From: Chryseobacterium ureilyticum
GTDB taxonomy: Bacteria; Bacteroidota; Bacteroidia; Flavobacteriales; Weeksellaceae
Assembly: GCF_900156735.1 (NCBI RefSeq)
Contig: NZ_FTOL01000002.1
Span: forward strand, 310,001 to 374,000
DNA: 64,000 bases
Direction: 5' to 3'
Part shown: positions 61,601 through 64,000 of the stretch, piece by piece
How positions within the stretch are numbered: position 1 is the stretch's first letter
Layout of the letters: each line of letters begins with the position of its first letter
Translations under genes and position numbers: made by a program
The notes under the pieces: model-generated
Told to the model about the DNA's origin: nothing
Database searches by the model: none
What the model saw: only the letters and a program-made list of their open reading frames with translations

Positions 61601-62014
61601 ATGAAGGTCATGCAAAAAGAAAAATTACGCGTCATCAGAAAGCAAAAAGGCTATACTCAACAACAGGTAGCTGATTTTATTGCAACAGATGTATCCAATT
61701 ATAGCCGAAAAGAAAGCGGAGATGTAAGGATCGTAAAAGATGAATGGGACAAACTTGCCCGTTTTTTGAATGTCCCGATTGAAGATATTTATGAGGAGGA
61801 GGAAGCTACTGTAGTGGTTAATAATGATCATCCTGTATTTAATGATAGATCTTCTTCTGCAGGAGTAATTACTACTCAGAATAACTATGATAATATTCCA
61901 GGAGCCATCATTGAACACCTACAAAGCTATATTTCTTTATTAAAAGAGGAAAATGAAAGGTTAAAAGAGGAATTAAAAGGGTCTCAAAATACAACCTCAA
62001 GAATTAAGAAATAG
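61601..62014 (+). CDS. XRE-family helix-turn-helix regulator
   Basis: 137 residues from the ATG at 61601 (an ATG at 61610, MQKEKLRVIRK, is equally plausible; the open frame starts at a TTG at 61583). The HTH_3 domain is LRVIRKQKGYTQQQVADFIA then DVSNYSRKESGDVRIVKDEW and LARFLNVPIEDIYE (about 5-60). A linker (65-100) leads to a C-terminal helix (IEHLQSYISLLKEENERLKE) likely forming a coiled-coil dimer. The architecture matches short Bacteroidota XRE proteins of unknown target. It is flanked by repeats and stands alone. Confidence 0.82.
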   Translation: MKVMQKEKLRVIRKQKGYTQQQVADFIATDVSNYSRKESGDVRIVKDEWDKLARFLNVPIEDIYEEEEATVVVNNDHPVFNDRSSSAGVITTQNNYDNIPGAIIEHLQSYISLLKEENERLKEELKGSQNTTSRIKK

Positions 62015-62165
62015 TACGGTTTTAAACTGTAAAAATATTTGTGTCACTCATATTAATGGTATGAGTGATATTTTTTTGATACAAAGCTCCTTAAAAACTC
62101 TTTTTTTAAACACGAAGAACACTAATCATTTCACAAATTCCACAAATATAATTCTTGCATTGATT

Positions 62166-62245
62166 GAATCTGTGTAATCTGCGAAATCTGTGGGAGATTA
62201 TGATAAAGACCTTATATTTTTTTTCCACGAATGCACTAATTTATT
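62166..62245 (+). repeat. GCAGATT-type repeat and a remnant of the palindromic repeat
   Basis: GAATCTGTGTAATCTGCGAA (from 62166) with ATCTGTGGGAGATTA to about 62200 is a GCAGATT-family copy. CCACGAATGCACTAATTTAT (from 62225) is the conserved arm of the palindromic family. No gene is seen between 62015 and 62272. Confidence 0.5.
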
Positions 62246-62272
62246 TTGATATGAATATTTAATGAAAACTCA

Positions 62273-62569
62273 CTATAGCTCATCCATCGGATCCCAGAAC
62301 AGTTTTTTAAAACCTTTTATTCTCAGATTTTCTACAGTAATCCCTTCTGCTTCTAATTTCTTTTGGAACTCCGGAACAGATAAGGTTCCTGAACTTGAAA
62401 TAACGCGGTGTGCTGGAACATCTTCAGGACAGCCCCCCATTGCTTTTCCTACATGACGGGAATGGTTGGGATAACCTACTGCTTTGGCTATAGCACCATA
62501 CGTAGAAACTCTTCCCTTTGGAATAAGCCTCGCTACTTCGTATACCTGTTGTTTGAAAATTTCATCCAT
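62273..62569 (-). CDS. Alkyltransferase-like protein (ATL), MGMT fold without the acceptor cysteine
   Basis: 98 residues, the length of a stand-alone MGMT DNA-binding domain. It has the helix-turn-helix and Arg finger segment TYGAIAKAVGYPNHSRHVGKAM (quoted in part, R38) and the active-site motif position P52-A53-H54-R55-V, where MGMT has PCHRV. The methyl-acceptor cysteine is thus alanine, so the protein cannot repair O6-alkylguanine by itself. ATL proteins bind such lesions and hand them to nucleotide excision repair. No Ada domain is attached. It stands alone in a repeat-rich stretch. Confidence 0.9.
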   Translation of the reverse strand: MDEIFKQQVYEVARLIPKGRVSTYGAIAKAVGYPNHSRHVGKAMGGCPEDVPAHRVISSSGTLSVPEFQKKLEAEGITVENLRIKGFKKLFWDPMDEL

Positions 62570-62656
62570 ATCTAAAGTCTAGGGAAAGTATTTTAAGTTT
62601 TTGCATCATTTTTGAACTCTTACAGCCTCAATGATGTTTCATTAAAAGATAAAGAT

Positions 62657-62803
62657 ATGAAAAAATCATTTTTCCGTTTACTGAATGTGATCAATAAAAA
62701 GATTCTTCCGAAGCTTAGTAAGAAGGATCCAAACAGGCTGACAAAAATAGAAAAGGGAATTTTGGCTTACCGTTATTTTGTTTTGGTGAATTCTTTAGAT
62801 TAA
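62657..62803 (+). CDS. Small basic protein of unknown function
   Basis: 48 residues from the ATG at 62657 (MKKSFFRLLNVINKKILPKL); the frame is open from a TTG at 62612. It is rich in Lys and Leu (KKDPNRLTKIEKGILAYRYF) and looks helical and soluble, with no signal peptide. I recognise no family. The sequence is orderly enough, and the neighbours noncoding enough, to think it real, but its status rests on composition only. Confidence 0.6.
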   Translation: MKKSFFRLLNVINKKILPKLSKKDPNRLTKIEKGILAYRYFVLVNSLD

Positions 62804-62810
62804 TTTTTAT

Positions 62811-62891
62811 TTTCCCACGGATAACACAGATTTTCACAGATTGCAATGATGCTTAAATATTGGCTCGCAGATTTTGCAGATAACGCAGATT
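62811..62891 (-). repeat. Two inverted copies of the GCAGATT-type repeat
   Basis: CCCACGGATAACACAGATTT (from 62813) followed by TCACAGATTGC, and CTCGCAGATTTTGCAGATAA (from 62864) followed by CGCAGATT, are both minus-strand forms of the family at 62166 and 63228. Confidence 0.55.
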
Positions 62892-62964
62892 TATTGGAAA
62901 TCGCAAAGGAGTTTTACCAATATTATGCATATTTTAAGGCACAAGAAGATCAAAGATCTTCAGC

Positions 62965-63180
62965 AAGCTGTACACTGATTTTTTGCCACGAATGCACGAA
63001 TTTCTTTTATTGATGCTAAAATATTGAGTGTTATATTCTATATATCGATGTGATTCAAATTTTTAAAGACACATAGACTGAGAGAAAATAAAATTATTCG
63101 TGCATTCGTGGCAATATTCAGCGATATACAATTTTATCGCAGATAAAATCCTTGCGCCTTAAAGCATCATGTATGTAAAA
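62965..63180 (-). repeat. Dispersed palindromic intergenic repeat, copy 4 (inverted)
   Basis: GCCACGAATGCACGAAT (from 62986) and ATTCGTGCATTCGTGGC (63097-63113) are the outer arms. The sequence after them, ending with TTTTATCGCAGATAAAATCC and TTGCGCCTT, is the reverse complement of 31751-31785, so the whole element matches copy 1 in opposite orientation. An additional GCAGATT-type copy follows at 63228-63258. No gene is seen from 62804 to 63337. Confidence 0.75.
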
Positions 63181-63285
63181 AAAATTACGCCTTTGCGATT
63201 TCGAACCTTTCACATCATCGCGCAGGATCCGTGTAATCTGCAAAATCCGCGAGAGATTAAAAAAGTCTGAAAGCAAAAAATAAAA

Positions 63286-63308
63286 AGCGCTCCCAAAATG
63301 AAAGCGCT
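63286..63308 (-). terminator. Possible terminator of the deoxyhypusine-synthase-like gene
   Basis: AGCGCT (63286-63291) and AGCGCT (63303-63308) form a short stem with an 11-base loop, followed on the minus strand by TTTTTA. The stem is short. Confidence 0.5.
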
Positions 63309-63337
63309 GTATTGTAATCTCGTAAAGAGTTTATTTG

Positions 63338-64000
63338 TTAAGCATTCTCAAGAATGTAAGAGAACATTAATGGTGCACAGATCGTCGCATCACTTTCAAC
63401 GATAAATTTCGGTGTAGTGATATCAAGTTTACCCCAAGTGATTTTTTCATTTGGAACTGCTCCTGAATAAGAACCGTAAGATGTAGTAGAATCAGAAATC
63501 TGGCAGAAATAAGACCAGAAAGGAATGTCATGCATTTCCATATCCTGATATAACATTGGTACTACACAGATAGGGAAATCTCCTGCGATACCACCACCAA
63601 TCTGGAAGAATCCTACTCCTTTTCCAGCTGAGTTTTTAGTATACCAGTCTGCAAGGTAAGTCATATATTCAATACCTGATTTCATTGTAGTAGCCTTAAG
63701 CTCTCCTTTGATACAGTAAGAAGCGAAGATGTTACCCATTGTAGAATCTTCCCATCCTGGAACTACGATTGGTAAATTTGCTTCTGCTGCTGCAATCATC
63801 CAAGAATTTTCTCTAGGAATTTCATAATACTGCTCCAATACTCCTGAAAGGATCATTTTATACATGAATTCGTGTGGGAAATATCTTTCTCCTTTAGCTT
63901 CAGCATCTTTCCAGATCTCCACGATGTGCTTCTGTAATCTTCTGAAAGCTTCTTCTTCAGGGATACAAGTATCTGTAACTCTGTTTAGACCTCTCTCTAA
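63338..64000 (-). CDS. Deoxyhypusine-synthase-like protein (partial, 5' end outside window)
   Basis: 221 C-terminal residues; the frame runs without stop to base 64000, so the GTG at 63922 is an internal Val and the start lies outside. Family motifs: VVPGWEDSTMGN, the NAD-binding VGFFQIGGGIAGDF, SDSTTSYGSYSGAVPNEK and TWGKL, where the Lys aligns with the active-site lysine of deoxyhypusine synthase (SWGK in the human enzyme), then VESDATICAPL. Bacteria have no eIF5A, so deoxyhypusine is not the expected product; bacterial members are thought to make homospermidine or related polyamines. The specificity here is open. Confidence 0.88.
   Translation of the reverse strand, partial: LERGLNRVTDTCIPEEEAFRRLQKHIVEIWKDAEAKGERYFPHEFMYKMILSGVLEQYYEIPRENSWMIAAAEANLPIVVPGWEDSTMGNIFASYCIKGELKATTMKSGIEYMTYLADWYTKNSAGKGVGFFQIGGGIAGDFPICVVPMLYQDMEMHDIPFWSYFCQISDSTTSYGSYSGAVPNEKITWGKLDITTPKFIVESDATICAPLMFSYILENA

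Noticed and set aside
63338..63922. A complete deoxyhypusine-synthase-like gene starting at the GTG at 63922
   Set aside because: The frame continues open to base 64000 with family-like sequence, so the gene is cut by the window end.

Overview
The window is an AT-rich (clearly below 40% GC by eye) stretch of a Bacteroidota chromosome, almost certainly family Weeksellaceae/Flavobacteriaceae and most like Chryseobacterium. The reasons are: secreted proteins with type IX secretion (T9SS) C-terminal sorting domains, SusC/TonB-type outer-membrane biology, promoters with the Bacteroidota -7 element TAnnTTTG, a mevalonate-pathway HMG-CoA reductase, a deoxyhypusine-synthase-like protein, and purine-rich leaders without Shine-Dalgarno sequences. 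No rRNA, tRNA, prophage, insertion sequence or CRISPR array was seen.

Layout. 0-5.5 kb: end of an unidentified gene, a TlpA-like thioredoxin, a DUF1232 protein, a fused OPRT-OMPDC (UMP-synthase-like) enzyme, and a pseudo-M1-peptidase/beta-barrel protein. 5.5-13.6 kb: four T9SS cargo proteins on the minus strand around a 1075-residue outer-membrane protein. 13.7-20.3 kb: dusB, deoC with an Lrp regulator and an EEP-family phosphatase, then divergent ndh-trmD and a GH25 lysozyme. 20.3-30 kb: a carboxypeptidase-regulatory-domain/alpha-beta-hydrolase fusion, a 5'-deoxynucleotidase, an ABC-F ATPase, a Gfo/Idh/MocA oxidoreductase, a siderophore TonB receptor with a PepSY-type membrane protein, and a small beta-barrel. 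30-38.7 kb: a 1-Cys peroxiredoxin, MscS, sucC, a retropepsin-like protein, and a tightly coupled minus-strand operon that starts with HMG-CoA reductase and includes a 55-residue two-helix membrane protein. 38.9-41 kb: a radical-SAM DNA modification/repair pair.

41.0-42.2 kb is the standout. This 1.2 kb region has no genes and carries nine identical copies of the 16-mer ATTGTGGATAACTTTT, each containing a perfect DnaA box (TTATCCACA on the other strand), all in one orientation. Spacing follows a repeating 121/112/151 bp pattern, i.e. a higher-order repeat of about 384 bp. The boxes are invariant while the sequence between them has diverged. It is a candidate chromosomal origin or a datA-like DnaA-titrating locus.

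42.2-64 kb: an AlkC/AlkD-type DNA alkylation repair protein and a peroxiredoxin divergent from an HxlR regulator, a DUF4846 lipoprotein, pfkA-gap, uncharacterised envelope proteins, a PAS-LuxR regulator, an MpaB-type protein, recA, an S9 peptidase, htpG, an XRE regulator, an alkyltransferase-like protein that lacks the acceptor cysteine, and a deoxyhypusine-synthase-like gene cut by the window end. Two families of dispersed intergenic repeats lie at about 31.8, 44.2, 61.3 and 62.1-63.2 kb. Together the genes are mostly housekeeping metabolism, envelope/secretion proteins, and DNA-damage and peroxide defence.
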